Assembly (NCBI RefSeq): GCF_030813495.1
Contig: NZ_JAUSUI010000011.1
Location: 87,551 to 151,550, forward strand
From: Ancylobacter polymorphus
GTDB taxonomy: Bacteria; Pseudomonadota; Alphaproteobacteria; Rhizobiales; Xanthobacteraceae
Direction of reading: 5' to 3'
Length of the DNA stretch: 64,000 nucleotides
Shown one piece after another: positions 44,940-53,158 of this stretch (positions are counted from its first letter, which is position 1; each line of letters starts with the position of its first letter). Made by a program: the position numbers and the translations under genes. The notes under the pieces are model-generated. The model did no database searches, was not told the origin of the DNA, and saw only the letters and a program-made list of their open reading frames with translations.

Positions 44940-45425
44940 TCAGCCCGGCGCCGTCCAGTCGCCGAGATGGGTATAGAGCGCGTCGCGCAGAGCGCGCATG
45001 TCGCGGTTCATCGCGCCAAGATGCGCGGGGCTTTGGCCCGAAGCGAGCAGTAGCGCGTCGCCGAGGCACCCTGCCTTGCCCTTGAGCGCGCGGCCCTCAT
45101 CGGTAAGAGCAACGACGACCTGGCGCTCATTGTCGGGATTGCGGGTGCGACGCAGCAGGCCCCCGGCTTCAAGCCGCTTGAGAAGCGGGGTGAGCGTGCT
45201 CGACTCAAGCGCCAGCTTCTCAGCGATGCCGCCGACGGTGAGCTTGTCCTCCCGCCACAGCACATTGAGCACGAGATATTGCGGATAGGTCAGCCCAAGC
45301 TGGTCGAGCAGGGGCTTGTAGACGCGCTGGATGGCCATGCCGACCGAATAGATGGCGTAGCAGAGCTGGTCGTCGAGCGGCACGGGCGGGTTGGCGTTGG
45401 CGTTGGCGTTGGCGTTGGCGGTCAT
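44940..45425 (-). CDS. MarR/OhrR-family thiol-sensing repressor
   Basis: 161 residues of winged-helix MarR fold. The N-terminal Cys in LDDQLCYAIYSVG matches the peroxide-sensing Cys of OhrR, and LTYPQYLVLNVLWRED and ESSTLTPLLKRLEAGGLLRR (recognition helix) fit that group. Residues 2-12 are an unusual alternating Thr/Ala-Asn run (TANANANANAN) encoded by a hexanucleotide repeat. Divergent from a secreted alpha/beta hydrolase, with palindromic operators in front of both genes. The likely inducer is an organic peroxide or reactive electrophile. Confidence 0.88.
   Translation of the reverse strand: MTANANANANANPPVPLDDQLCYAIYSVGMAIQRVYKPLLDQLGLTYPQYLVLNVLWREDKLTVGGIAEKLALESSTLTPLLKRLEAGGLLRRTRNPDNERQVVVALTDEGRALKGKAGCLGDALLLASGQSPAHLGAMNRDMRALRDALYTHLGDWTAPG
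45391..45420. repeat. Hexanucleotide tandem repeat (TTGGCG)5 in the marR-like gene
   Basis: Five perfect in-frame copies encode Asn-Ala repeats at the repressor N-terminus. Copy number could vary by slippage without shifting the frame. Confidence 0.95.
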
Positions 45426-45474
45426 GACAGGACTCCTTCCCCGTCAATATAGCGTTGGCCGACACAAAAAAGAA

Positions 45475-45539
45475 TATCGCGATAAGATTTATGCTGGACA
45501 GATCGCCGGCACTCCTCTATCAAACATTTATCGCGATAA
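45475..45539. promoter_or_regulatory. Twin palindromic operators for the OhrR-like repressor
   Basis: TATCGCGATA at 45475-45484 and TTATCGCGATAA at 45528-45539, centre to centre 54 bases (about five helical turns), followed by a partial copy GTTATCGCAAA at 45542-45552. One copy lies in front of the repressor gene, the others in front of the hydrolase gene. Confidence 0.75.
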
Positions 45540-45570
45540 TCGTTATCGCAAATTAACGAGGAGCCCGATC

Positions 45571-46365
45571 ATGACGATCAAGACCCGCAGCCTGCTCGCC
45601 ACTATGGCCGCCGCCGCCAGCCTGTCCACCGCCGCCGCGGCTCCCGCAGCCGAAGGTATCCCGGCGTCCCAGCCGGTCCGCAATGTCGTGCTCGTCCACG
45701 GCGCCTTCGCCGACGGTTCCGGCTGGCGCGGCGTCTACGATCAGCTGACCCAGCGCGGCTACCGCGTCACCATCGTGCAGAACCCGCTCACCTCGCTGGA
45801 GGACGACGTTGCCGCCACCAAGCGCGCGCTGGCCCGGCAGGACGGCCCGACCATTCTGGTCGGCCACAGCTGGGGCGGCACCGTCATCACCGAGGCCGGC
45901 GTCGACCCGAAGGTGGCGGGCCTTGTCTACGTTTCCGCCCTCTCCCCCGATGCCGGCGAGACGACCGCGCAGCAATATGAAGGCTTCGTCACCCCGCCGG
46001 AATTCGTGCTCGACATCGGCGAGGATGGCTTCGGCTATGTGAAGCCGTCGCAGTTCAAGGCCGGCTTCGCCGCCGACACCAGCGACGCCGACGCTGCCTT
46101 CATGCGCGACTCGCAGGTCCCGATCGCCATGTCCTCCTTCGGCACGAAGCTGACCCAGGCGGCCTGGCGCAGCAAGCCGAGCTGGGCGGTGATCGCCACT
46201 GACGACAAGGCGTTCGACCAGCGCATGCTGCAGCACATGGCCAAGCGCATCGGCGCCACGGTCACCGAGGTTCCTGCGAGCCACGCCGTGTTCATGACCC
46301 AGCCCAAGGTCGTCGCCGACGTGATCGACGCGGCCGCCCGGAGCGCCAGCGCCGCCGCCCAGTAG
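45571..46365 (+). CDS. Secreted alpha/beta hydrolase
   Basis: 264 residues. A cleavable signal peptide (MTIKTRSLLATMAAAASLST, cleavage near residue 27) precedes an alpha/beta hydrolase domain. It has oxyanion motif LVHGAFADGSG, nucleophile Ser in VGHSWGG near 110 and a C-terminal catalytic His in PASHAVF. GAGGAG 9 bases before ATG 45571 fixes the start; the upstream open frame is a shadow of the repressor. It resembles pyrethroid-hydrolase/EstC-like periplasmic hydrolases. Divergent from and probably repressed by the OhrR-like protein. The substrate is unknown. Confidence 0.87.
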   Translation: MTIKTRSLLATMAAAASLSTAAAAPAAEGIPASQPVRNVVLVHGAFADGSGWRGVYDQLTQRGYRVTIVQNPLTSLEDDVAATKRALARQDGPTILVGHSWGGTVITEAGVDPKVAGLVYVSALSPDAGETTAQQYEGFVTPPEFVLDIGEDGFGYVKPSQFKAGFAADTSDADAAFMRDSQVPIAMSSFGTKLTQAAWRSKPSWAVIATDDKAFDQRMLQHMAKRIGATVTEVPASHAVFMTQPKVVADVIDAAARSASAAAQ

Positions 46366-46404
46366 AGGTACGGGGCGCCCACCGCAGATCCCGGACCACA
46401 TCAC

Positions 46405-46436
46405 CGGCAGGCGGCGTCTTTTGGCTCCGCCTGCCG
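46405..46436 (+). terminator. Probable terminator after the alpha/beta hydrolase
   Basis: 10-bp stem CGGCAGGCGG/CCGCCTGCCG with a 12-base loop; the sequence after it is TACCATTTT, a weak T-tract. Confidence 0.6.
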
Positions 46437-46480
46437 TACCATTTTGCGCCCTTTCATTGCCAGCAGCGCACCCGCCCTGC

Positions 46481-46505
46481 CTTGCCTTGCCTTGCCTTGC
46501 CTTGC
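46481..46505. repeat. Pentanucleotide tandem repeat (CTTGC)5 upstream of the frmR operator
   Basis: Five perfect CTTGC copies end 3 bases before the operator dyad. Slippage could alter the region upstream of the promoter. Confidence 0.9.
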
Positions 46506-46508
46506 GCG

Positions 46509-46526
46509 TATACTCCCTCCAGTATA
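46509..46526. promoter_or_regulatory. FrmR operator
   Basis: TATACT-CCCTCC-AGTATA: an AT dyad around a C-rich centre, the form expected for CsoR/RcnR/FrmR-family sites, 45 bases before the frmR start. Confidence 0.7.
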
Positions 46527-46570
46527 ATGATGCGTCCAAACCAACGCGGCCGACGACGCGGGGTGCCTCA

Positions 46571-46852
46571 ATGCCGCATTCCCCTGACGACAAGAAACGG
46601 GCCCTGACGCGGCTGCGCCGCATCAAGGGCCAGGCCGAGGCGCTGGAACGGGCGATCGAGGCGGAAGCCGAGTGCGGCGTGCTGCTGCAGCAGATCGCCG
46701 CCCTGCGCGGCGCGGCCGGCGGGCTGATGGCCGAGGTGCTCGACATCCATCTGCGGGAAAGCATCGGCCATGCCATCGGCGCGGCAGGCGCGGCCCCAGC
46801 CAGCGACGAGCTCGACGCCATCATGAAGATCCTGCGCACCTATCTGAAATAG
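46571..46852 (+). CDS. frmR: Formaldehyde-sensing repressor FrmR (CsoR/RcnR family)
   Basis: 93 residues, all-helical DUF156 fold. The conserved Cys lies in ECGVLLQQIAALRGA (near residue 36), where FrmR is cross-linked by formaldehyde to the N-terminal Pro; Pro2 is present (MPHSPDDKK). RLRRIKGQAEALERAI is the family N-terminal helix. It precedes frmA by 27 bases, and a dyad operator lies upstream. It represses frmRAB until formaldehyde appears. Confidence 0.92.
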   Translation: MPHSPDDKKRALTRLRRIKGQAEALERAIEAEAECGVLLQQIAALRGAAGGLMAEVLDIHLRESIGHAIGAAGAAPASDELDAIMKILRTYLK

Positions 46853-46879
46853 CCGACGAGATCCGAGAGGGAGAAGTCC

Positions 46880-48007
46880 ATGAAATCGCGTGCCGCCGTC
46901 GCCTGGGAAGCCAAGAAGCCGCTGACCATCGAAACCATCGAGATCGGCGGGCCCAAGCCCGGCGAGGTTCTGGTGGAGATCATGGCCACCGGCGTGTGCC
47001 ACACCGATGCCTATACGCTGGACGGGCTGGATTCCGAAGGCAAGTTCCCCGCCATTCTCGGCCATGAGGGCGCGGGCATCGTCCGCGAAATCGGGGCCGG
47101 CGTCACCTCGCTCAAGGTGGGCGATCACGTCATTCCGCTCTACACGCCGGAATGCCGGCAGTGCAAAACCTGCCTGTCGCAGCGCTCGAACCTGTGCACC
47201 TCGATCCGCGCCACCCAGGGCCAGGGGCTGATGCCCGACCGCACCACGCGCTTTTCCTGCGAGCGGGTGGGCGCGCAGAGCGGCGAGATTTTCCACTATA
47301 TGGGCTGCTCGACCTTCTCGAACTTCACCGTGCTGCCGGAGATCGCGCTCGCCAAGGTGCGCGAGGACGCGCCCTTCGACAAGATCTGCTACATCGGCTG
47401 CGGCGTGACCACCGGCATCGGCGCGGTGGTCTATACCGGCAAGGTCTGGCCGGGTGCCAATGTCGTGGTCTTCGGTCTGGGCGGCATCGGCCTTAACGTG
47501 ATCCAGGGCGCCCGCATGGTCGGCGCCGACAAGATCATCGGCGTCGACATCAACCCGGCCAAGGTCGAGATGGCCCGCAAGTTCGGCATGACCGACTTCA
47601 TCAACCCGCTGGACGTCGGCAGCGACAAGGTGGTTCAGGCGATCCAGGACCTCACCGATGGCGGCGCCGATTTCACCTTTGACTGCACCGGCAATGTGAA
47701 CGTCATGCGCCAGGCGCTGGAAGCCTGCCATCGTGGCTGGGGAACCTCCATCGTCATCGGCGTGGCGCCGGCCGGGGCGGAAATCGCCACCCGCCCGTTC
47801 CAGCTCGTCACCGGCCGCAATTGGCGCGGCTCCGCCTTCGGCGGCGCGCGTGGGCGCACCGATGTGCCGAAGATCGTCGACTGGTACATGGAGGGCAAGA
47901 TCAACATCGACGACCTCATCACCCACACCATGCCGCTCGACGAGATCAACACCGCCTTCGACCTGATGCATGAGGGCAAGTCGATCCGCTCCGTGGTGAT
48001 CTACTGA
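46880..48007 (+). CDS. frmA: S-(hydroxymethyl)glutathione dehydrogenase / class III alcohol dehydrogenase
   Basis: 375 residues. Catalytic zinc ligands are in [13 protein letters not shown] (Cys) and [10 protein letters not shown] (His). Structural zinc cysteines are in [16 protein letters not shown], and the nucleotide fold is [17 protein letters not shown]. The Arg of FrmA-type anion binding lies in [11 protein letters not shown]. It oxidises S-hydroxymethylglutathione to S-formylglutathione with NAD. GAGAGGGAG upstream; it overlaps frmB (TGATG). Confidence 0.97.
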   Translation: MKSRAAVAWEAKKPLTIETIEIGGPKPGEVLVEIMATGVCHTDAYTLDGLDSEGKFPAILGHEGAGIVREIGAGVTSLKVGDHVIPLYTPECRQCKTCLSQRSNLCTSIRATQGQGLMPDRTTRFSCERVGAQSGEIFHYMGCSTFSNFTVLPEIALAKVREDAPFDKICYIGCGVTTGIGAVVYTGKVWPGANVVVFGLGGIGLNVIQGARMVGADKIIGVDINPAKVEMARKFGMTDFINPLDVGSDKVVQAIQDLTDGGADFTFDCTGNVNVMRQALEACHRGWGTSIVIGVAPAGAEIATRPFQLVTGRNWRGSAFGGARGRTDVPKIVDWYMEGKINIDDLITHTMPLDEINTAFDLMHEGKSIRSVVIY

Positions 48008-48855
48008 TGGGCGCGACGATGGAAACCGTCTCCAAGGCGAAGTCGCATGGTGGCGTGCAGGGCGTGTATCGTCATGACTCGCGCGTCACCGGCACGCCGA
48101 TGACCTTCGCCGTCTTCGTGCCGCCGCAGGCGGCGCAGGGACCCCTTCCGGTGCTGTGGTATCTTTCGGGCCTCACCTGCACCCATGCCAATGTGATGGA
48201 AAAGGGCGAGTACCGCGCCGCCGCGGCCGCTCAGGGCGTCATCATCGTCGCGCCGGACACCAGCCCGCGCGGCGGCGAGGTGCCGGACGAGCCGGACAAT
48301 TGGCAGTTCGGCTCCGGCGCCGGCTTCTATCTCGACGCCACCCAGGCGCCCTATGCCACCCATTACCGAATGTATTCCTACATCGTCGACGAACTCACCG
48401 CCCTCGTCGCGGCGCAGTTTCCCGCGGATATGAGCCGGCAGGGTATCTTCGGACACTCCATGGGCGGGCATGGCGCCCTCACTTTGGCGCTGAAGCATCC
48501 GGACCGATTCCGCAGCTGTTCCGCCTTCGCGCCGATCGTGCAGCCGAGCACGGCAGACTGGTCGCGGCCGGCGCTGGAGAAATATCTCGGCACGGATGAA
48601 AGCGCCTGGCGGGCCTATGACGCGGTGGCGCTGATCGAGGACGGGAAGCGTTTCCCCGAGTTCCTGGTCGATCAGGGCGGCGCCGATCCATTCCTCGACA
48701 CCGGGCTGCGCCCGCAGCTTCTGGCCGATGCCTGCCGGGAGGCGGGCATTCCCCTCACGCTGCATCTGCGCGAGGGCTACGACCATTCCTATTTCTTCAT
48801 CTCGACCTTCATGGCGGACCACATCGCCTGGCACGCCGCCCGCCTCTGCCGCTGA
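48007..48855 (+). CDS. frmB: S-formylglutathione hydrolase
   Basis: 282 residues of the esterase D family. PVLWYLSGLTCTHANVMEKGEY carries the oxyanion region, FGHSMGGHGALTLAL the nucleophile Ser (near 148), and EGYDHSYFFI the catalytic His. It hydrolyses S-formylglutathione to formate and glutathione, completing the pathway with FrmA. The ATG overlaps the frmA stop; an in-frame ATG at 48019 is an alternative. Confidence 0.96.
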   Translation: MGATMETVSKAKSHGGVQGVYRHDSRVTGTPMTFAVFVPPQAAQGPLPVLWYLSGLTCTHANVMEKGEYRAAAAAQGVIIVAPDTSPRGGEVPDEPDNWQFGSGAGFYLDATQAPYATHYRMYSYIVDELTALVAAQFPADMSRQGIFGHSMGGHGALTLALKHPDRFRSCSAFAPIVQPSTADWSRPALEKYLGTDESAWRAYDAVALIEDGKRFPEFLVDQGGADPFLDTGLRPQLLADACREAGIPLTLHLREGYDHSYFFISTFMADHIAWHAARLCR

Positions 48856-48882
48856 GACGCGGCGGCGGCCCGCGTGGCTGGA

Positions 48883-51048
48883 TCAGTCGGCCGTGGATGG
48901 CAGCGCGAAAATCGAGCCGTCCACGGCCGGCTGCGCCTTGAGGCGCCCGATCCGGTAGAAGAAGTGGCCCACCACGCGGCCATCGCGCGTCACGTCGCGC
49001 CGCTGCACCTCGCCGAGCCCATCGAAAGATCTGGGCAGGAGGGGGTTCTCGATCTGCCGCTGGGAGAAGCCGAACAGCACGGCCGGCCGGCCGCCAACCG
49101 TTTCCGGCCGGTACCAATAGCCGTACATGAGGGCGGGTTGGCCGAGAACGCCACGCCCGACAGACATGCCGTGCACGGCATCCGGTCCAGCGGCATAGAA
49201 GGCAAGCTGGCTCGCAACATTGTAGAGGTCGAGGCCGATCAGTACCGGCTCCTCCCCGGTGGACGCCCTCACCTCCTCGGCGAGGCTTGCCGCCTGCGCG
49301 CCGAAATCACGCCAGGCGACCGGCACGGCGGGAAATGGTGAAAACCGCTGCAGCCCCGGCAGGCCGGCGACGAGATAGCCCAGCCCGAGACCGCACAGCA
49401 CCAGCGTGATGGCAATGGTGGGCACGAAGGCGCGCTGCAGCCACCGCTGAGCCCCGCCGATGTGGCTCGATGCCGCGAGGAGGCTGGCCGCCACCGCCGG
49501 CAGGACCGCCAGCCAGAGCGGCCCCGTCCAGTTCAGCCGCGACATGTGAAACAGGCTGAAGACAACGAAAACCGAAAGCGGGACGAGGGTGAACACCCCG
49601 ACGAAACGCCAGCGGCGCCGGTCGACCTCCTGGACTTCAGCGGCCACTGCCGCGCGCCGGACGCCCCGCTCGCGCAGCCACAGCACGCCGACGGCGGCCA
49701 TCAGCCCGATGGGCGTCAACAGGCCGGCAATGCCCAGCATCAGTTCGGGCAGCGAGAAGCGGAAACTGCCGCCCACCCGGCGCGTGCTCTGGAAGGCGAA
49801 GGAAGCCAGGTCGTTTTGAAGATTCCAGATGATGACGGGCGAGAAGACCAGCGCGGCAACAAGGCCCGCGAGATAGGGCTCCGGCCGCCGGAACCACGCC
49901 CGCGCCCGCACGTCGATCAGCATGAACAGAAACGATGCCGGCACCAGAAGGCCGATCGTATACTTCGACAGCAGGCCGAGGCCGAGGCAGAGGCCGGCGC
50001 CCCACCAGGCCTTCGCCTGACCACCGCGCAGCGCCCGCTCCAGGAAATACAGCGTCCCGGCCCAGAAGGCGGTTAGCGGCGCATCGGGCGTCATGACAAG
50101 GCCGGTGCCAAAATAGAAGGGCAGTACGGCGACCAGCAGAACGGTGACGAAAGCGGCGGAACGACCGAATAGTCGTACGGCCAGGCCGAAACTGAAGAAG
50201 GCAGTCGCGCCCCAGCACAGCCAGGCCGCGATGCGGACACCGAATTCGGTATTGCCGAACAGCCCGGTGCCGATCCAGATCAGCCACGCCACCATCGGCG
50301 GATGGTCGAGATAACCGATATCGAGATGCTGGGCGTAGTTCCAGTAATAGGCCTCCTGCGGCATCAGCTCGGTAACGCCGAGATACATCAGCCGTAGCGC
50401 GACGCTATAGGCCACCACCCCGACGGCGGCGAGCCGCCAGCGCGCCGTCCGCGAGAGGGGCGCCAGCGCCCCCGGCCAGATGAAGAACCCCGCACCGAGT
50501 ACGTTCACCATCGCGGTCGCGCCAATCGCGGGAAGGATGGCGAGGGGCGCGGGCAGGCCGACAAGCGCGGCGGCGCTCGCCAGCACCCCGCTCCGCAGCG
50601 CCAGTGCCAGCAGGACGACCACGGCGATGCGCCCGGAAAGTTCAGTCTTGGGTGGAAGGAGCGTTCCGCCGAGGCGCGGCAGCACCCACCGCAGGCTCAG
50701 CCCGAACAGGCAGAATGTCGACAGTCCGAAACTGACAAGCTGCGCGCTCATCACCCCGAGGCCGAGGCCGAGCAGCGCCAGGAAGGCGAGGAGATCGATT
50801 CCCATGCCGACCAGGCCGGCCGCCATGAAAGGCTGTACCCCGTGTAGAGGAAGCAGGTGCGCCACCTCGTCCCGCAGGCGCCGGAGGGACCCGGCCCGCG
50901 GGACGCCTGACGACATTGGAGGGGCGTTCCCCGCACCCGTCCAGGATGCTCCGTCGCCCGAGATCGGGCGCCCCGCGCTGCCGTCCATTCGTTTCACCCG
51001 CTTGACCGGGCGGACCGTGACGGCGCCCCTGGCGGACGCCATCACCAT
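48883..51048 (-). CDS. GtrA-domain/GT39 (PMT-like) membrane glycosyltransferase fusion
   Basis: 721 residues, polytopic. Residues 70-200 have four hydrophobic spans with a GtrA-like pattern (FMAAGLVGMGIDLLAFLALL, FGLSTFCLFGLSLRWVL). From about 215 on it is an ArnT/PMT_2 glycosyltransferase with the luminal loop DIGYLDHPPMVAWLIW, in which the Asp near the His-Pro-Pro is the expected catalytic residue. It probably moves a polyprenyl-phosphate sugar onto a lipid or envelope target. GAGGG precedes ATG 51048; the frame is open to 51225 but lacks a good start there. Converges with frmB. Target unknown. Confidence 0.85.
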   Translation of the reverse strand: MVMASARGAVTVRPVKRVKRMDGSAGRPISGDGASWTGAGNAPPMSSGVPRAGSLRRLRDEVAHLLPLHGVQPFMAAGLVGMGIDLLAFLALLGLGLGVMSAQLVSFGLSTFCLFGLSLRWVLPRLGGTLLPPKTELSGRIAVVVLLALALRSGVLASAAALVGLPAPLAILPAIGATAMVNVLGAGFFIWPGALAPLSRTARWRLAAVGVVAYSVALRLMYLGVTELMPQEAYYWNYAQHLDIGYLDHPPMVAWLIWIGTGLFGNTEFGVRIAAWLCWGATAFFSFGLAVRLFGRSAAFVTVLLVAVLPFYFGTGLVMTPDAPLTAFWAGTLYFLERALRGGQAKAWWGAGLCLGLGLLSKYTIGLLVPASFLFMLIDVRARAWFRRPEPYLAGLVAALVFSPVIIWNLQNDLASFAFQSTRRVGGSFRFSLPELMLGIAGLLTPIGLMAAVGVLWLRERGVRRAAVAAEVQEVDRRRWRFVGVFTLVPLSVFVVFSLFHMSRLNWTGPLWLAVLPAVAASLLAASSHIGGAQRWLQRAFVPTIAITLVLCGLGLGYLVAGLPGLQRFSPFPAVPVAWRDFGAQAASLAEEVRASTGEEPVLIGLDLYNVASQLAFYAAGPDAVHGMSVGRGVLGQPALMYGYWYRPETVGGRPAVLFGFSQRQIENPLLPRSFDGLGEVQRRDVTRDGRVVGHFFYRIGRLKAQPAVDGSIFALPSTAD

Positions 51049-51289
51049 ACCGCCCTCGCGGCAAATTTCGGGCAGAAGCGCTGACAGTTTGCTGACGGTT
51101 CCCGCTTCCACTGAAAAAAGACAGCGGGCACCAAAGAGGGGCGCTGACCTCGGCAGGTGCTGGCCAGGATCTCCGCAGGTCCAACGTACCGTCAGACGGC
51201 AGATGTCAGGCGAGCGGCGCGGCATGACGCGGCTAGCGGCAATTGCCTTCAGGCTGACGATGCCCCCTGCGCACGCACAGTCTGCCCGC

Positions 51290-51988
51290 CTAGGCGGGCA
51301 GTACCACCACCTTGGTCTTCACCGGGGTTTCGTTATAGAGCTGGATCATGTCCTGGCTCAGAAGCCCGACGCAGCCGCTGGTGACGCCCGAGCCAATCGA
51401 TTCCGGATCGCTCGTCGCGTAGATCGTGTACAGCGTGTAGACGCCGTTCTGGTAGAGATGCAGCGTGCGCGCACCCAGCGGATTGTCGAGGCCGCCCGGC
51501 ATGCCGCGGGCATATTTGGCCGCCTCCGGCTGGCGCTTAATCATTTCCTTCGGCGGTGTCCACGTCGCCCATTCGCTCTTGCGCCCGACATAGGCGTCGC
51601 CGCTCCAAAGGAAGCCCTCGCGGCCGACATTGGCGCCGTAGCGGGTCGCCATGCCGTCCCCCTCAATGCGGTACACATAGTAATTCTTCGGGTCGACGAT
51701 GATGGTGCCCGGCGCCTCGTCGGTTTCGTAGCGGACGGTGCGGCGGAAGTATTTCGGATTGACCTTGCTGACATCCACCGCCGGAATGGGGAATTTCTCC
51801 TCAGGCACCGGGCCATAGACCTTGGCCGCCTCGGCGAGGCTCATCCCGTCCGGGTTGGCGCAGCCCGCCAGACCCAGCGCGCCAAGGCTGAGCGCGGAGC
51901 CGGCGAGGAAGCCGCGGCGGCTGATCCCGCCCACCCGGCTGCGGGCACCCGCAACCCCATCGCCGGCTGTGCGACTGTCGCTCATCAT
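51290..51988 (-). CDS. L,D-transpeptidase (YkuD)-like lipoprotein with altered motif
   Basis: 232 residues. A Tat signal with lipobox (SRRGFLAGSALSLGALGLAGC) directs it to the periplasm. The YkuD domain runs from about 80 to 232. The catalytic Cys is in GVTSGCVGLLSQD (near 213). Alphaproteobacterial relatives typically read about IHGT ... SSGCIRM; here the upstream His is Tyr (TIYATSDPESIG) and the Arg after the Cys is Gly. Activity in peptidoglycan cross-linking is therefore uncertain. A perfect inverted repeat (CTGCCCGCC-TA-GGCGGGCAG, 51282-51301) spans the stop codon and may act in termination. Confidence 0.85.
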   Translation of the reverse strand: MMSDSRTAGDGVAGARSRVGGISRRGFLAGSALSLGALGLAGCANPDGMSLAEAAKVYGPVPEEKFPIPAVDVSKVNPKYFRRTVRYETDEAPGTIIVDPKNYYVYRIEGDGMATRYGANVGREGFLWSGDAYVGRKSEWATWTPPKEMIKRQPEAAKYARGMPGGLDNPLGARTLHLYQNGVYTLYTIYATSDPESIGSGVTSGCVGLLSQDMIQLYNETPVKTKVVVLPA

Positions 51989-52698
51989 CTCTGGTTATCC
52001 CATAAGGCGCGCAAAAAGAGGCCGGCCCACGGGGCATCTTGCCTCACCATACCAGGAGATAACGCTCGCGACGCCACACTGGCAAGCGCAGCCCTGCACT
52101 GCGCCCGACGCGGCCGATGATGCCATAAACACGCCATAAAGCCTTACCGGCAAGGCCTCCTGCTCCCGATGCAGCGCTTGCGAGCGCTCTCCACCGGGGC
52201 AGGGTCAAGGCTCGGCGGGTCGCTCATTTCCAAGGTTCCAGAAATAACCCAGTCTGGTGCTTTAGGCGTTTTCTTCGGGCGAGACCGAACCGACACGGCA
52301 TCCGGATCGACCGCGGCCGTGGCGGCTTCGCTCGGTCGTTGGCGATGGCGCGCCTCGTGCCGGCGTCGCGCGGCACCGCATCGCCGATAGGGCGGTACGG
52401 CCGGAAATCTGGGTCGCCCCAAGCGTTGGATGGCCGAAGTCCCTGCCGATCCTCGCCTGCTGCGATGACTCACTCATACCTATCCGCCGCCGGTTAGCCG
52501 CACCGGTGCCGTGCCCGCACTTCCGCCGGAATCCGGGCGGCGCGCGCATCCCTTGTTCCATGTTTCTCGGAGGCGGTCTTCTCGATGCTGGCGAAGGAAG
52601 CCATGAATCGCCAGTCGGACGGCATGGGTACTTGTGCGGAGCACGTGGCTCGGCTATGGAGCCCACTCCTCAGCGCGACTGACCCCGCGCCCGCATGC
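51989..52698. other. 710-base region without a supported gene
   Basis: Open frames here are short, Arg/Pro-rich and without family resemblance or ribosome sites; none is supported. It separates the transpeptidase-like gene from the tRNA and, with the recombinase relic beyond, looks like a decayed tRNA-flanking region. Confidence 0.5.
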
Positions 52699-52789
<91 letters not shown>

Positions 52790-52895
52790 CGCCCCCAGGG
52801 GCCTATCAGGCTGTTATATTTCAATAGCTTAGACCCAATTTCCGGTGGAGCGCAAATAGGTTGCGCCCCCAGAATGCGCCTCCAATTTTGTATCG

Positions 52896-53126
52896 CTAGA
52901 TCACCTCGTCAGCTTGGCGCCGCGCCGTGGGGGCACGCCCCTTGTACTTGCCTTCCTCCTTGGCCTTGGCGATGCCCTCGCGCCGCCTCTCCAGCACCAG
53001 GTCGCGCTCAAATTCCGCGATGCCACCTAACATTGTGAGCATGAGCTTTCCGGTGAGCGTGGAGGTGTCCACGTTCATGGAGAGAATACGGAGCGTGACG
53101 CCCTTGCCTTCCAGGGCCTGCCCCAA
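52896..53126 (-). pseudogene. Relic of a serine recombinase (resolvase/invertase family)
   Basis: About 76 residues match the second half of a serine recombinase catalytic domain: VTLRILSMNVDTSTLTGKL, LGGIAEFERDLVLERRREGIAKAKEEGKYKGR. The N-terminal part with the catalytic Ser is absent, and the helix-turn-helix end is cut by a TAG at 52898-52896. It lies about 100 bases from the tRNA-Ser 3' end, so it is probably the remnant of an integrated element. Confidence 0.8.
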
Positions 53127-53158
53127 TGAGACGAGCCAAGGGAATGGTGGGGTGCGGC

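Noticed and set aside
52144..52666. Minus-strand open frames between the transpeptidase-like gene and the tRNA
   Set aside because: They are Arg/Pro-rich, have no family resemblance and no ribosome-binding site; typical of random frames in GC-rich DNA.
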